The notes: generated by a model from the letters alone, not told the origin. DNA of 64,000 bases from Desulfurococcus sp. (GCA_026626905.1 JAPNUX010000003.1:1-64000), one strand, 5' to 3'; counted from the stretch's first letter, positions 1 through 7,996 are shown. A program made the numbers and translations.

Positions 1-101
1 TACCGTCATGCCCAGTAGCCTTTAAATCTACATTCACCAAATATAAGTGGGTGGTAAGACTAAAGATACCTGGTATCACGTGGCTAAGTAGATGCTGATA
101 T

Positions 102-788
102 ATGGTAGTAAACAGGCTAGCAGAGAACTCGGGAGGCTACTGCTTCATGGAGCGCTCAGCGAATACAGGTTTAAGGAACAGCGGATTAAAGATGTCACTT
201 ACTACTCTCGTTCTCGTGGTGGAGGCTGGCTCAGCAGGCTTTTATGTGACGGTGACTCGAAGCTTAGCTCCGATTTTCATGGCGTTCCTCGGATTCAGTA
301 TCACAGGTATCATGCTTGTGACATCTATTGCTTACCTGATTGCTCTAGCTGTAATCCTGCTTTTACGTTGGCATGGTGTTCGAAGAATCCGCAACATGCT
401 GCTAGTTTCACATGGTGTTGAACGAGTAGCGTGGGGGCTGCTCCCTTTAACCGCTGTACTCGACTGGAGGATGCTTGTAGCCGTGTATGCTCTTGCAGTA
501 AGCTTTGCAGCTATAACAGGCCTGCTGATTGGTGTCGTCGTCTACAATGTTCCCGGCGAGAATGGGCCTCGTCGTTTAATTGCCTACCGTAATGCAGCGT
601 TTACCGCGACTAGTATTATTGGTAGTCTAACAAGTATTATTGTACTTGCGGCGATGAGCAGTTACTTCAAGTACATCTACCTCTACACTCTAGCAGCTAT
701 TATTGGATTACTCGCTACAATTCTGCTAGCTTTAGTAAAATTACCGGTAGCTGATGAAGCCTCCGCAATTAATAGCACAGTGACTTAG
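102..788 (+). pseudogene. MFS transporter, N-terminal half, ended by an in-frame TAG
   Basis: This encodes about six hydrophobic segments followed by a hydrophilic stretch, as in the first half of a 12-helix major facilitator. It has a short basic loop after the second segment (GVRRIR) and a PGENGPRRLIAYRNAAF loop, both typical of MFS_1 proteins. The frame stops at TAG 786-788 and then stays open in the same frame through 1517, so one base change separates it from a full transporter of about 470 residues. The start may be ATG 102 or a later Met near codon 31, just before the first helix. The substrate cannot be told. The halves could also be made separately or by readthrough; I call it a pseudogene with moderate confidence. 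Confidence 0.6.
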
Positions 789-1517
789 AGTGATGTAGAA
801 GTCAAGTCTAGTGTAGTCTTCACCTTCATGGTTTTATTCATGGCTTCTAGCGCGGTGCTTAACGTTGAATGGGGACCCTACATAATGCATGAGCTTAGAG
901 CACCCGACTACACTGCAGCCCTGCTGGGTTTCACAGGCATGATTACTAGTATTATAGCTAACTTATACTGGCTTAGAGTAGACTACTCAGCCTATAAACG
1001 CTCACTGCTAATCCTACCCCTGGTACCAGTAGCTGTAGTACTTGTAAGAAGCCTTCCACTTCACTTCGGGCTTAACGCGATATACGCGTTCGCAGCGACT
1101 GGGGCATCTCTACTAGCCAGCTTCCTCTACGCTGATATGTCTAGGAAACTGGGAGCATTTACATCATCACTTATGACGACAATAGCTTTTCTCTCATCGC
1201 AGGCGGTAGGATTGCTTACAGCACTAGCAGTTTTTCAGGCGGGTACCTGGGCTACATTCCTCTCTGCAACCGCATATGCTACTCTAGCAGTCTTTACAGC
1301 TTTCTACTCGCTGCCAGAGGTAGCTGTAGTGCCGCGGGATCAAGCGTTACTCCACGCTAGGAGGCTGCATCTAGTTGCTAGTTCCACGTTCACTGTGGTA
1401 GTTGTGGCTTCAAGGCGAACAATTATAGTAGTCTTGAGAACACTGGCATTCACGCTTGCTCTACTCATACTCTTATTCCTCTACAGGCTTCTCTACCTGC
1501 TATTAATACCCATGTAA
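789..1517 (+). pseudogene. MFS transporter, C-terminal half, same frame after the TAG
   Basis: The same reading frame continues after TAG 786-788 with no further stop until 1515-1517. Codons 789-827 already encode the linker and the start of the seventh helix (KSSVVFTFMVLFMASSAVL), so an internal start at ATG 828 would cut that helix in two. This argues that the two parts were one gene. About six hydrophobic segments follow, with a late hydrophobic C-terminus after a basic loop near codon 180. No clear ribosome-binding site precedes ATG 828. A sequencing error, a recent amber mutation or programmed readthrough would all give this picture. Confidence 0.6.
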
Positions 1518-1542
1518 AGCAATTAATGCTCTAAGTGTCAGA

Positions 1543-2157
1543 GTGCCTGAGGTGGTTGCCGTGAACCCGAGTGAGATTATAGAGTCAATTATAATGAGCG
1601 TGGGGGGCCTTGTACCGAGGCTAGCTGTCTCGGCTCTAGCTGCAGCAATATTTGCGTTGGTCTCGGTGCTAGTATTCAAGCTAGTCTCGATTCTTCTCTC
1701 AATCTCGAGAGTTGACGACTTCACCACCCCTATGTTGAAACGCTATAGAATACCCTTCACGCTCTCCTCCCTAGTAAAGGGATTGCTAGCCTTCGCGTTA
1801 GCCCTGTTAACTCTATATGCATCTATAGCAGCAGGGTTCCCAGAGTACACTCAGCTTGCATCTGAGATTATTGTTGTCTCAGCTAGGATTGCAAGCGTTA
1901 TATCCATGATAATTCTCGCCTATATTGCAGTTAACTACCTAGTGGAGATGCTGGGGATGAGGAAAGGTCTTGGAGGATTCATGGCGCTATTAATGTTCAA
2001 TATAACACTCATACTAGTGGTTGATATAGCTGTTCTAACCCCTGAGGTCAAGCAGGCGTTAACATGGGGGTTGAGCCTCGGGCTGGGTTTAACAATAGCT
2101 GTCTTTGCAGTATGGTACTTCTTTGGGGATGTATGTAGCAGAGTTCGGCAGGCTTAA
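1543..2157 (+). CDS. Integral membrane protein of unknown function
   Basis: This is a 204-residue protein starting at GTG 1543, with about five predicted membrane helices (around residues 25-50, 70-95, 105-130, 140-160 and 170-195). A polar loop lies near residues 52-65 (SRVDDFTTPMLKRYRIP). The arrangement of a hydrophobic bundle after a short amphipathic N-terminus recalls small mechanosensitive-channel-like or TM-helix-repeat proteins, but I see no diagnostic motif. It lies 25 bases after the broken transporter and ends 15 bases before the convergent hxlB. Function is not assigned. Confidence 0.7.
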   Translation: MPEVVAVNPSEIIESIIMSVGGLVPRLAVSALAAAIFALVSVLVFKLVSILLSISRVDDFTTPMLKRYRIPFTLSSLVKGLLAFALALLTLYASIAAGFPEYTQLASEIIVVSARIASVISMIILAYIAVNYLVEMLGMRKGLGGFMALLMFNITLILVVDIAVLTPEVKQALTWGLSLGLGLTIAVFAVWYFFGDVCSRVRQA

Positions 2158-2172
2158 CGAGAAGGCTTTAAT

Positions 2173-2778
2173 TTACTCTATGTTAGCGTGACGGTTCCTT
2201 AAGTCTTCCTCGGATACCCCGAGCTTCTCCATGAGCTCAGCTATTACGCCGTCAAGGAATACTAGTAGTGTATCCTCGAAGAGCGTGCCTAGAGGAGCTA
2301 GTGGTTCATGCATGCCTAGTATCTGCCTACTCACGTAGTCGTCTTCTCTGGCACTCTTAGTTCTACCCGGTACTCTTACTACTATATCAGCTAGCTTTCC
2401 GAGAGGACTATCAGGGTATGTGGTGATAGCTACTACTCTAACGCCAACACTCTTCGCGACTTCAGCTGCCGAGACGACAAGCTTTGTCTGCCCGGAACCT
2501 GATATTGCTACAAGGATATCGCCTGGCGAGGATTTCGTCAGGATAGTTTCACCGATTACGTACACGTTAAAGACTAAGTGTAGGAGCCTCATTGCAAACG
2601 CCTTAGCAACTAAACCACTTCTCCCAGCACCAACAACAAAGATTTTCCTCCCAGTCTTTGATGCTTCAATAAGCGTGTCGATGAATCTATTTTTCTCCTC
2701 ATCGCTTATGATCTCAATGCTTCTGAGGGCAAAGTCTATTATTGTAAGCATTGCATCCCTTGTCTTCCCGGAGACCAT
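2173..2778 (-). CDS. hxlB: 6-phospho-3-hexuloisomerase (SIS domain)
   Basis: A single SIS sugar-isomerase domain of 201 residues, the normal length for archaeal 6-phospho-3-hexuloisomerase. The phosphosugar-binding loops are visible as GAGRSG at residues 50-55 and SGSGQT at 93-98, and the C-terminal part has LGTLFEDTLLVFLD. The enzyme interconverts 3-hexulose 6-phosphate and fructose 6-phosphate. In archaea it usually runs in reverse, with 3-hexulose-6-phosphate synthase, to give ribulose 5-phosphate for nucleotides. The synthase gene is not in this window. It starts at ATG 2778, and a TATA-like box sits about 37 bases upstream, so it has its own promoter. It is convergent with the membrane protein gene. 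Confidence 0.85.
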   Translation of the reverse strand: MVSGKTRDAMLTIIDFALRSIEIISDEEKNRFIDTLIEASKTGRKIFVVGAGRSGLVAKAFAMRLLHLVFNVYVIGETILTKSSPGDILVAISGSGQTKLVVSAAEVAKSVGVRVVAITTYPDSPLGKLADIVVRVPGRTKSAREDDYVSRQILGMHEPLAPLGTLFEDTLLVFLDGVIAELMEKLGVSEEDLRNRHANIE

Positions 2779-2810
2779 TCGTATCCCTTAAACTGGTATT
2801 CTCTATGAGG

Positions 2811-2820
2811 CTTTTTAAAG
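2811..2820 (-). promoter_or_regulatory. TATA box of hxlB
   Basis: CTTTAAAAAG on the minus strand is centred about 37 bases upstream of the hxlB start. With the usual archaeal spacing of about 26 bases to the transcript start, this gives a leader of about 10 bases. Confidence 0.55.
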
Positions 2821-2842
2821 TAAGCTACGTAATCACTCATTG

Positions 2843-2930
2843 ACACCTGCAGTTGAGGTGAAACGGTGAGTCGCAGGACACCGGGCTACCCTCGGGAACT
2901 AGCAGGTATCTCTGAGACTGTAGTAGTCGT
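2843..2930. other. GC-rich inverted repeats between hxlB and serA; possible structured RNA
   Basis: The gap 2779-3110 holds no convincing protein gene. Within it a block richer in G+C than its AT-rich surroundings carries nested inverted repeats. ACCTGC (2845-2850) can pair with GCAGGT (2902-2907), and CCGGG (2881-2885) with CTCGG (2891-2895, one G-T pair). CACCT (2844-2848) can instead pair with AGGTG (2856-2860). GC-rich islands in hyperthermophile intergenic DNA often mark RNA genes, but I recognise no known RNA family here and the strand is undetermined. The rest of the gap is AT-rich and includes a possible promoter for serA near 3043-3052 (CTTAAAAG). Confidence 0.3.
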
Positions 2931-3110
2931 AATTGAAGGGTATTAATGATAAATGCTGGTAGTAGTCTAGGATCCCCGTATAGCTAGATCAAGCTTCTCT
3001 ATAATACCTATATTGAAATGTATTAATTTAAGTGGTGTTAGTTCTTAAAAGTTTTCCGCCCACATCAATTATAACCCCTGCCTTAAATGATTACTTTGAA
3101 GGGGTGCTAC

Positions 3111-4055
3111 ATGACCTCTCAACTCAGATACAGGATATTAGTAGCCAGTCATATACACGAGAAGGCTATAGAAGCGTTAAAAGCTAGTGGATTCGATGTA
3201 GCTGTGAAAGAGGAGCCGAGTGAGGAGGAGCTAGCTTCAATTATCAAAGGATTCCATGCTCTAATAGTCCGCAGTAAACCACTGGTTACCCGGAGAGTAA
3301 TAGAGGAAGCTGACTCCCTTAGAGTTATAGCTAGAGCCGGGGTGGGAGTAGATAACATTGATGTCGAGGCAGCGAGGAGCCGGGGTATAGAGGTTATTAC
3401 GGCTCCTGAGGCTTCAACTGTAAGTGTAGCCGAGCTGACAGTTGGATTAATGATCTCGGTTGCCAGAAAAATAGCTTTTAGCGATAGACACATGAGGAGA
3501 GGGGAGTGGCCTAAGAAGCAGGCCATAGGGGTAGAACTCTACGGTAAAACCCTCGGGGTGGTAGGGGCAGGGAGAATCGGGTCAACTGTAGCAAGAATAT
3601 GCAAGCTAGGCTTTAACATGAACATTCTCTATTATAATCTCTCTAGGAGGGAAGACCTCGAGAAAGAACTTAATGCAAAGTTTGTTGACTTGGAAACACT
3701 CTTAAGGGAGTCAGATGTTGTAACAATACATGTACCTCTAACACCTGAAACACACCACTTAATCAACGAGGAGAGATTAAAACTCATGAAGAAGACTGCC
3801 ATCATAATTAATACCTCCAGGGGGCAAGTCATCGATACCAAAGCGCTGGTAAAAGCATTAAAGGAAGGGTGGATTGCAGGAGCAGGATTAGACGTATACG
3901 AGGAGGAACCGCTTCCAGAAAACCACCCGTTACTAGAGCTTGAGAATGTTGTTTTAACACCACACATAGGTGCTAGCACCGTAGAGGCTCAGGAGAGAGC
4001 CGGCTTAGAGGTTGCCAGTAAGATAATCGAGTACTTTAAGAGCCGGGTGGTGTAG
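3111..4055 (+). CDS. serA: D-3-phosphoglycerate dehydrogenase
   Basis: A short-form 2-hydroxyacid dehydrogenase of 314 residues, without the C-terminal ACT domain of bacterial SerA. It shows the Rossmann motif GAGRIGS near residue 150, the NTSRG segment with the catalytic Arg near 235, Glu in the DVYEEEP segment near 260, and catalytic His in LTPHIGAST near 285. [11 protein letters not shown] and [10 protein letters not shown] are family signatures. It oxidises 3-phosphoglycerate to phosphohydroxypyruvate, the first step of serine synthesis. I prefer ATG 3111 over the in-frame ATG 3087 because GGGGTG lies just before it. It ends 4 bases before serK, so the two are probably cotranscribed. Confidence 0.9.
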   Translation: MTSQLRYRILVASHIHEKAIEALKASGFDVAVKEEPSEEELASIIKGFHALIVRSKPLVTRRVIEEADSLRVIARAGVGVDNIDVEAARSRGIEVITAPEASTVSVAELTVGLMISVARKIAFSDRHMRRGEWPKKQAIGVELYGKTLGVVGAGRIGSTVARICKLGFNMNILYYNLSRREDLEKELNAKFVDLETLLRESDVVTIHVPLTPETHHLINEERLKLMKKTAIIINTSRGQVIDTKALVKALKEGWIAGAGLDVYEEEPLPENHPLLELENVVLTPHIGASTVEAQERAGLEVASKIIEYFKSRVV

Positions 4056-4059
4056 GCGG

Positions 4060-4827
4060 GTGAGTAGTGAAAGCGGCAGGGTGATAATAAAGCTACCTAA
4101 GACCAGCATACCCTACAAGTATATTGAACCTGTACTCATAGACATCGATAACCTAGTCATCCACGAGGAGATCGTGGAGGCAAGGTTAAAAGAGCTTACG
4201 GAGAAGATTAGAAGAGAGAATGCTGTTGACATGCCTATAGTGGTAGCACCGATCCCGGGGACCAGCAAGTACCTCATAGTAGACGGGCATCATAGATGGG
4301 CTGCTGTAAAAGCCCTTGGCTACAGGAGGATCCCCTGTATAGTTATCGACTACTACAGCCCTGATGTAAAGCTGAAAACATGGCTACCAGGTATTATCGG
4401 GGACGTGAAGCCTGTTCTCGAAGAAGTAGCTAGAAGGGGGTTGAAGACATCGACCTGCGATTACACTATAGATAGCGTGTTAGAACTGGATCCAGGGCTC
4501 CTCGAGAAATCATCCTTCATAGTGCTTGGAAGAGAGCTCTGTGTAGCAATTAATGGTGGAATTGAGGGACAAAAAATAGTTTCCCGAGTGCTCAGTGATC
4601 TAAATCTAAAGGATCTCGTAACCTTAGTATACTACGGTGAACTTGTAGAAGCGGTTGAAGACTTGAAGACAGGCTGGCTATCCTACCTATTCGTGCGTAA
4701 AGCTCTCACCAAGGAGGATGTCATGAACTACGTTAAGAACGGAGGAGTCTATGCTCCTAAGACCACCAGGCACATCCTACCATTCTACCCTGCTAAAACG
4801 TACACGCCGCTAGATAAGCTCCAATAA
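4060..4827 (+). CDS. serK: SerK-like free serine kinase (ParB/sulfiredoxin-fold domain)
   Basis: A 255-residue protein with an N-terminal ParB/Srx-like nucleotide-binding domain, including [14 protein letters not shown] at about residues 74-87, and a C-terminal part like archaeal SerK. In Thermococcus, SerK phosphorylates free L-serine with ADP to give O-phosphoserine. GTG 4060 follows the serA stop by 4 bases. Sharing a transcript with serA supports a role in serine/phosphoserine metabolism, not chromosome partitioning. The function is inferred from domain and context; I did not check individual catalytic residues by alignment. Confidence 0.75.
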   Translation: MSSESGRVIIKLPKTSIPYKYIEPVLIDIDNLVIHEEIVEARLKELTEKIRRENAVDMPIVVAPIPGTSKYLIVDGHHRWAAVKALGYRRIPCIVIDYYSPDVKLKTWLPGIIGDVKPVLEEVARRGLKTSTCDYTIDSVLELDPGLLEKSSFIVLGRELCVAINGGIEGQKIVSRVLSDLNLKDLVTLVYYGELVEAVEDLKTGWLSYLFVRKALTKEDVMNYVKNGGVYAPKTTRHILPFYPAKTYTPLDKLQ

Positions 4828-4877
4828 GCAGATTTTTCGACACCAATATAATACTACACCGTCAAGGAAATCGGAGA

Positions 4878-4980
4878 AGCCGCCGGCGGGATTTGAACCC
4901 GCGTCCACCGGCTTTCTCAACGGGCCTTACCAACCAGCCGCTTACAAGGCCGGCGCTCCACCGGGCTGAGCTACGGCGGC
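4878..4980 (-). tRNA. tRNA-Thr (anticodon TGT) with a 29-nt intron
   Basis: Read on the minus strand: acceptor GCCGCCG pairs with CGGCGGC, D-stem GCTC/GAGC, anticodon stem CCGGC/GCCGG, T-stem GCGGG/CCCGC with loop TTCAAAT, discriminator T. The anticodon loop CTTGTAA gives TGT, hence Thr (ACA codons). Between tRNA positions 37 and 38 there is a 29-base insert at 4914-4942, the canonical archaeal site for a splicing-endonuclease intron. Mature length is 74 including the discriminator, and CCA is not encoded. A TATA-like TTTTTAAGCC lies on the minus strand at 5013-5022. Confidence 0.93.
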
Positions 4981-5130
4981 GTATAAACCAGTATTCGATT
5001 AACTCCTAGATAGGCTTAAAAATTAACAGCTTGCTGGATCTCCTGCAGGCGGTATTCGAGCTAATTCATTAGGATGCTTTCATGTTATTAATATTAATTG
5101 AGATATTTTGAGATATTGTAGCCTGCTCTA

Positions 5131-5592
5131 CTAGTATATGGCTTTTTGCGTCTTCTTATCAAAGAAGTACAAGTGATCCTCATCGGGCTTCCAGGTTATT
5201 TCATCGCCTATACTAATCTTAACTCTGCTTGGAATAACTGCTGTATAGTCGATGTCTCCTTTTATAGTGAAGTGAATGATAGTCTCTGTGCCTGTTAGTT
5301 CGCAGCCTGTTACTCTTGCTGTGTAACCCTCAGAACTCCTAGCTCCAATGATTATGTTCTGCGGCCTTACCCCTAGTACTATGTTTTTACCAATATACTC
5401 CTTCAGCTGGTCGCGGTACTTACTGGGGATTCTAATAGAGTACGCCTCTACATCTAGGAGTAAGGAGCCATCTTTCTCTAGAAGTGTCCCCTCAATAAAG
5501 TTCATTGGTGGTACACCTATGAAGCCTGCTACAAACATGTCTAAGGGTTTTTCGAAAAGCCTTGGTGGAGTATCAACCTGCGCTATACTACC
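5131..5592 (-). pseudogene. 3' remnant of a MalK/UgpC-type sugar ABC-transporter ATPase
   Basis: The sequence encodes only the C-terminal regulatory/OB part of a sugar ABC ATPase: GSIAQVDTPPRLFEKPLD, then FVAGFIG-PPMNF, then VLGVRPQNI. Family homology can be followed back past ATG 5538 to about 5592. Upstream of that the frame holds unrelated residues and meets a stop at 5626-5628. The Walker A, signature and Walker B motifs are all missing, so the ATPase domain has been deleted. ATG 5538 could still give a 135-residue fragment, but with no ATPase domain it is unlikely to work. Confidence 0.8.
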
Positions 5593-5921
5593 CTGGGGAT
5601 CTCGCAGTGAACTACGACTACTATATTAAGAGGACAACTCACGAATCCTCACTTTCAATACCAATGTATGCAACAGCGGCTGCAATCATCGGAAAACACG
5701 GTGATGCATTAGAGCTCTTCAAGAGGGCGTTGAGAACAGATACTGAAGACTACTACGGTAATACACGCGACGGATTTCATGTAGCAGCGGCAGGAGGCTT
5801 ATGGTGGATAATACTCCACGGATTCCTCGGCGTGAAATTCAAGGGTGGTAAAGCGGTCATCGGCAGAGAGAGATTACAAGGTGGAATCCAGGTTTCATCC
5901 CCGTTAATTTCAATCCAGTAG
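5592..5921 (+). pseudogene. Remnant of a GH65 glycoside phosphorylase (trehalose/maltose/kojibiose phosphorylase family)
   Basis: The translation carries hallmark sequence from the late catalytic domain of GH65 enzymes: NYDYYIKRTTHESSLS, then TRDGFHVAAAGGLWW and a FLGVKF segment. The N-terminal domain and most of the alpha/alpha-barrel, including the catalytic Glu, are absent, and the C-terminal cap is cut off at the stop 5919-5921. The frame opens at GTG 5562, but 5562-5591 overlaps the transporter remnant, so I place the joint near 5592. GH65 enzymes split disaccharides with phosphate, so this marks a lost sugar-use locus. Confidence 0.8.
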
Positions 5922-6019
5922 CTTCTAGTTTTATCTCAGTTACTTTATTCGATGGTTTCTAGGAGGAGATACCACGATGAATACACTATATTCACGATTC
6001 ATAGCAGGTAATCCATTAG
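5922..6019. other. Gap after the GH65 remnant; orphan ribosome-binding site
   Basis: No recognisable gene is present. AGGAGGAGAT at 5961-5970 is a very strong ribosome-binding site, placed 6 bases before ATG 5977, which opens a 35-codon frame (5977-6084). The peptide matches no family I know and its 3' part overlaps a candidate C/D-box RNA on the other strand. It may be the leftover translation start of a gene removed when the sugar locus decayed. Confidence 0.3.
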
Positions 6020-6077
6020 TGTCAGCCGGGGATTCAGGGCTCATCAATTGCCTGCGGCAGGGCGTCATCATCCAGAA
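6020..6077 (-). ncRNA. Candidate C/D-box sRNA
   Basis: On the minus strand the order is ATGATGA (C box, 6071-6065), an 18-base spacer, TGATGA (C' box, 6046-6041), a 15-base spacer containing one CTGA (6037-6034), and CTGA (D box, 6025-6022). The C-to-D distance is 50 bases, the usual size for archaeal C/D guide RNAs. A minus-strand TATAAA at 6106-6101 would place the transcript start about 5 bases before the C box. The D' box is degenerate and the C'-D spacer is longer than the usual 12, so this stays a candidate. Nop5 and fibrillarin, which bind such RNAs, are encoded at 37174-39110. Confidence 0.4.
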
Positions 6078-6100
6078 TAATTAAATAACCCTCAATGAGG

Positions 6101-6107
6101 TTTATAA
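6101..6107. promoter_or_regulatory. Near-symmetric TATA element, possibly used in both directions
   Basis: TTTATAA reads as a TATA box on both strands. On the minus strand it fits the candidate C/D-box RNA. On the plus strand a start about 26 bases downstream falls at TTG 6129, an in-frame codon 9 bases inside the next gene. Confidence 0.4.
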
Positions 6108-6119
6108 CCCTAATACAAG

Positions 6120-7181
6120 GTGTCCTGGTTGCAGGGGTCACTGGACAAAATTGTAGATAAAGTATTGAAGGGCGGAGTCCACGTAGTCTTTAGGCCTCTA
6201 GACGTACAGTTGCATGGATACTACTCTAAGGAGAGTTTAACTCTCCCCATGACTGGTAGAAGAGGTAGAAGCATTGGACTTGGAGTACTAGAGGTAGTAG
6301 TAGAATCTAATAGCACTAGCATCGACTGGAGGCTCAAGTTGAATGGTATAAGTGTCACCAGGGAGTTTAAGCCCCACTATACAGTTAAGTATAGGGATAA
6401 AATTGTCTCTAAATTCGTCTACGATGTCACATCATTCTTAAATGTCGAGGAGTCCAGGGAGAGAGACTGGGTTAATCTCACTGTTAAATATGAAGGTGGA
6501 GAGGCCTTCAAGCTCAAGAAGATTCAGCTTATATCACTGTACGAGGAGCAGTATTCCACTACGGATCTAAGATATCAGACAGGGATACTATTGTTAAACC
6601 CAGGGGAAGCCTTCCCTCTAAGCGACCTATCGAGTAGAGTGCCTGATGCCGGGGTAAGCGAGCTGCGAGTAGCAGGGTATGTGACGAAGACTTCATGCCG
6701 GTTATCTGTAGCCGTCGACGGAGTAAAGCATGAGTTCGCTGGGAGTAGTGTAGAGGGATTTGAGGAGTTCGTGATACCGGGTGCTCTAGGCTCTTCAGGT
6801 AGTATTGCGAGTATTATGAATGAAGGCGTGGATGGAGCCGTGATTATCTCAAGTATCCTGCAGTACGCTTCGCTAATGAGTATACCCCGTCTTGAGGTTG
6901 AGGATGTCAGCGTTAAACGGCTTGGAGAAGGCTTAACGGTGAATGTATCACTGGTGAATAAAGGTGAGGCTCCACCAGACTACATTATCTACGTTGTAAT
7001 GGATAGAGGAAGTATACTAGCATCTCACAGAGTCCATATCCCCTTGAAGCCTGGTGAAGTATTCAGTAAGGAGATAGTTATTCCCAGGGTACCTAACTCT
7101 CTTAGAGGAGTGACAGTGAGGATTATATGGGGAAGGCTTGCTAGAGTATGGATGACTGAAAGAAGCGTGGACTTGAATTAA
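6120..7181 (+). CDS. Uncharacterised protein with a C-terminal CARDB-like domain
   Basis: A 353-residue soluble protein with no signal peptide or membrane helix. The last 90 residues or so (LEVEDVSVKRLGEGLTVNVSLVNKGEAPPDYIIYVV...) have the alternating beta pattern and VNKGEAP turn of CARDB/Ig-like domains. The rest looks all-beta, with no catalytic motif that I recognise. The open frame begins at GTG 6120, which has no ribosome-binding site. A leaderless start at TTG 6129 fits the TATA element at 6101-6107 better. It is convergent with dtdA, overlapping it by 4 bases. Function unknown. Confidence 0.65.
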   Translation: MSWLQGSLDKIVDKVLKGGVHVVFRPLDVQLHGYYSKESLTLPMTGRRGRSIGLGVLEVVVESNSTSIDWRLKLNGISVTREFKPHYTVKYRDKIVSKFVYDVTSFLNVEESRERDWVNLTVKYEGGEAFKLKKIQLISLYEEQYSTTDLRYQTGILLLNPGEAFPLSDLSSRVPDAGVSELRVAGYVTKTSCRLSVAVDGVKHEFAGSSVEGFEEFVIPGALGSSGSIASIMNEGVDGAVIISSILQYASLMSIPRLEVEDVSVKRLGEGLTVNVSLVNKGEAPPDYIIYVVMDRGSILASHRVHIPLKPGEVFSKEIVIPRVPNSLRGVTVRIIWGRLARVWMTERSVDLN

Positions 7182-7996
7182 ATGTATTCTACCTGCAACC
7201 CCCTCTCAGCTGCGAACTCCTCGATAAGGGCTCTATGCTCCAGCCTAGTCCCCTTCTTCTCGACTACTAGAGCTTCAGGCTTAACAATGCTTCTTTCAAC
7301 CATGGATTTCAATATCTGCTTAGAGAGGTTTTCTAGAGAGTACTTAGCCATTATGTGGCCATAGCACACCGGCTGTGTTAAAGCTATCTCGGAGTGCTTG
7401 CGCGGGTAGTGTCCTCCACCAATACCTGCTACCGGCCTGCAATCATCTTTAATCCATCCTAGTAGAAAGCCCATTACGGCATCCCCGATAACCTTATGGT
7501 TAACGGGATCGCTCCACTCATCCAGTGTACTACCGATCTCCACGAACACTACTGGCTTGGAGAGACTTGTTGGACCATGGTGTGTCGCTTCATAGCCCAC
7601 ATAGTACTCTCCTCTACCATAGCTATCTCTGTGAGTCTTTACTAGTCTAAGAAGCCTCCATGCTGTAACTGGTGATGCAACTCCAAGCTCCATGGGTTTC
7701 CCGCCGTAGAGAGCCTCCCTACCGTAGTTCCCTGTATGGTGTACTGTATAGCTTTTAACACCGGCTTCACTGCTATGCCGTGATAACACTATGTACTCGG
7801 ATGCGAAGGGAATCTTCTCCTCTAGGAAATCAAAGTATATTACATCCTCTTCGAAGCCGGCTAGAACGAAGCCATTGCCTTCAAAGTACTCGGGGATCCC
7901 GGGCTTCTCCACTGCATGGAGATTTAAGGATTCAGTAATATGCTTTGCGATTCCTCTACCAGCTGGATCCCTTATACTGTAGACTAAGCCTATCAA
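7178..7996 (-). CDS. dtdA: D-aminoacyl-tRNA deacylase, archaeal type (DTD2)
   Basis: A 272-residue protein of the archaeal/plant D-Tyr-tRNA deacylase family. Conserved segments are HHTGNYG near residue 87, GYEATHHGPTSL near 134, FVEIGST near 150 and GIGGGHYPRKHSEIAL near 193. It hydrolyses D-amino acids wrongly attached to tRNA, protecting translation from D-amino acids. It starts at TTG 7996 after a GGTGGAG ribosome-binding site. It stands alone on its strand and is divergent from taw3, another tRNA-related gene. Confidence 0.92.
   Translation of the reverse strand: MIGLVYSIRDPAGRGIAKHITESLNLHAVEKPGIPEYFEGNGFVLAGFEEDVIYFDFLEEKIPFASEYIVLSRHSSEAGVKSYTVHHTGNYGREALYGGKPMELGVASPVTAWRLLRLVKTHRDSYGRGEYYVGYEATHHGPTSLSKPVVFVEIGSTLDEWSDPVNHKVIGDAVMGFLLGWIKDDCRPVAGIGGGHYPRKHSEIALTQPVCYGHIMAKYSLENLSKQILKSMVERSIVKPEALVVEKKGTRLEHRALIEEFAAERGLQVEYI

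Noticed and set aside
786-788. Pyrrolysine or selenocysteine readthrough at the TAG in the transporter
   Set aside because: TAG could only be pyrrolysine. Nothing in the window suggests a Pyl system, the lineage is not known to carry one, and the position is a variable loop. A nonsense mutation or error is simpler.
4060-4827. Chromosome partition protein ParB
   Set aside because: The ParB-like domain is present, but there is no HTH partner domain or parA neighbour, and the gene follows serA directly; SerK fits better.
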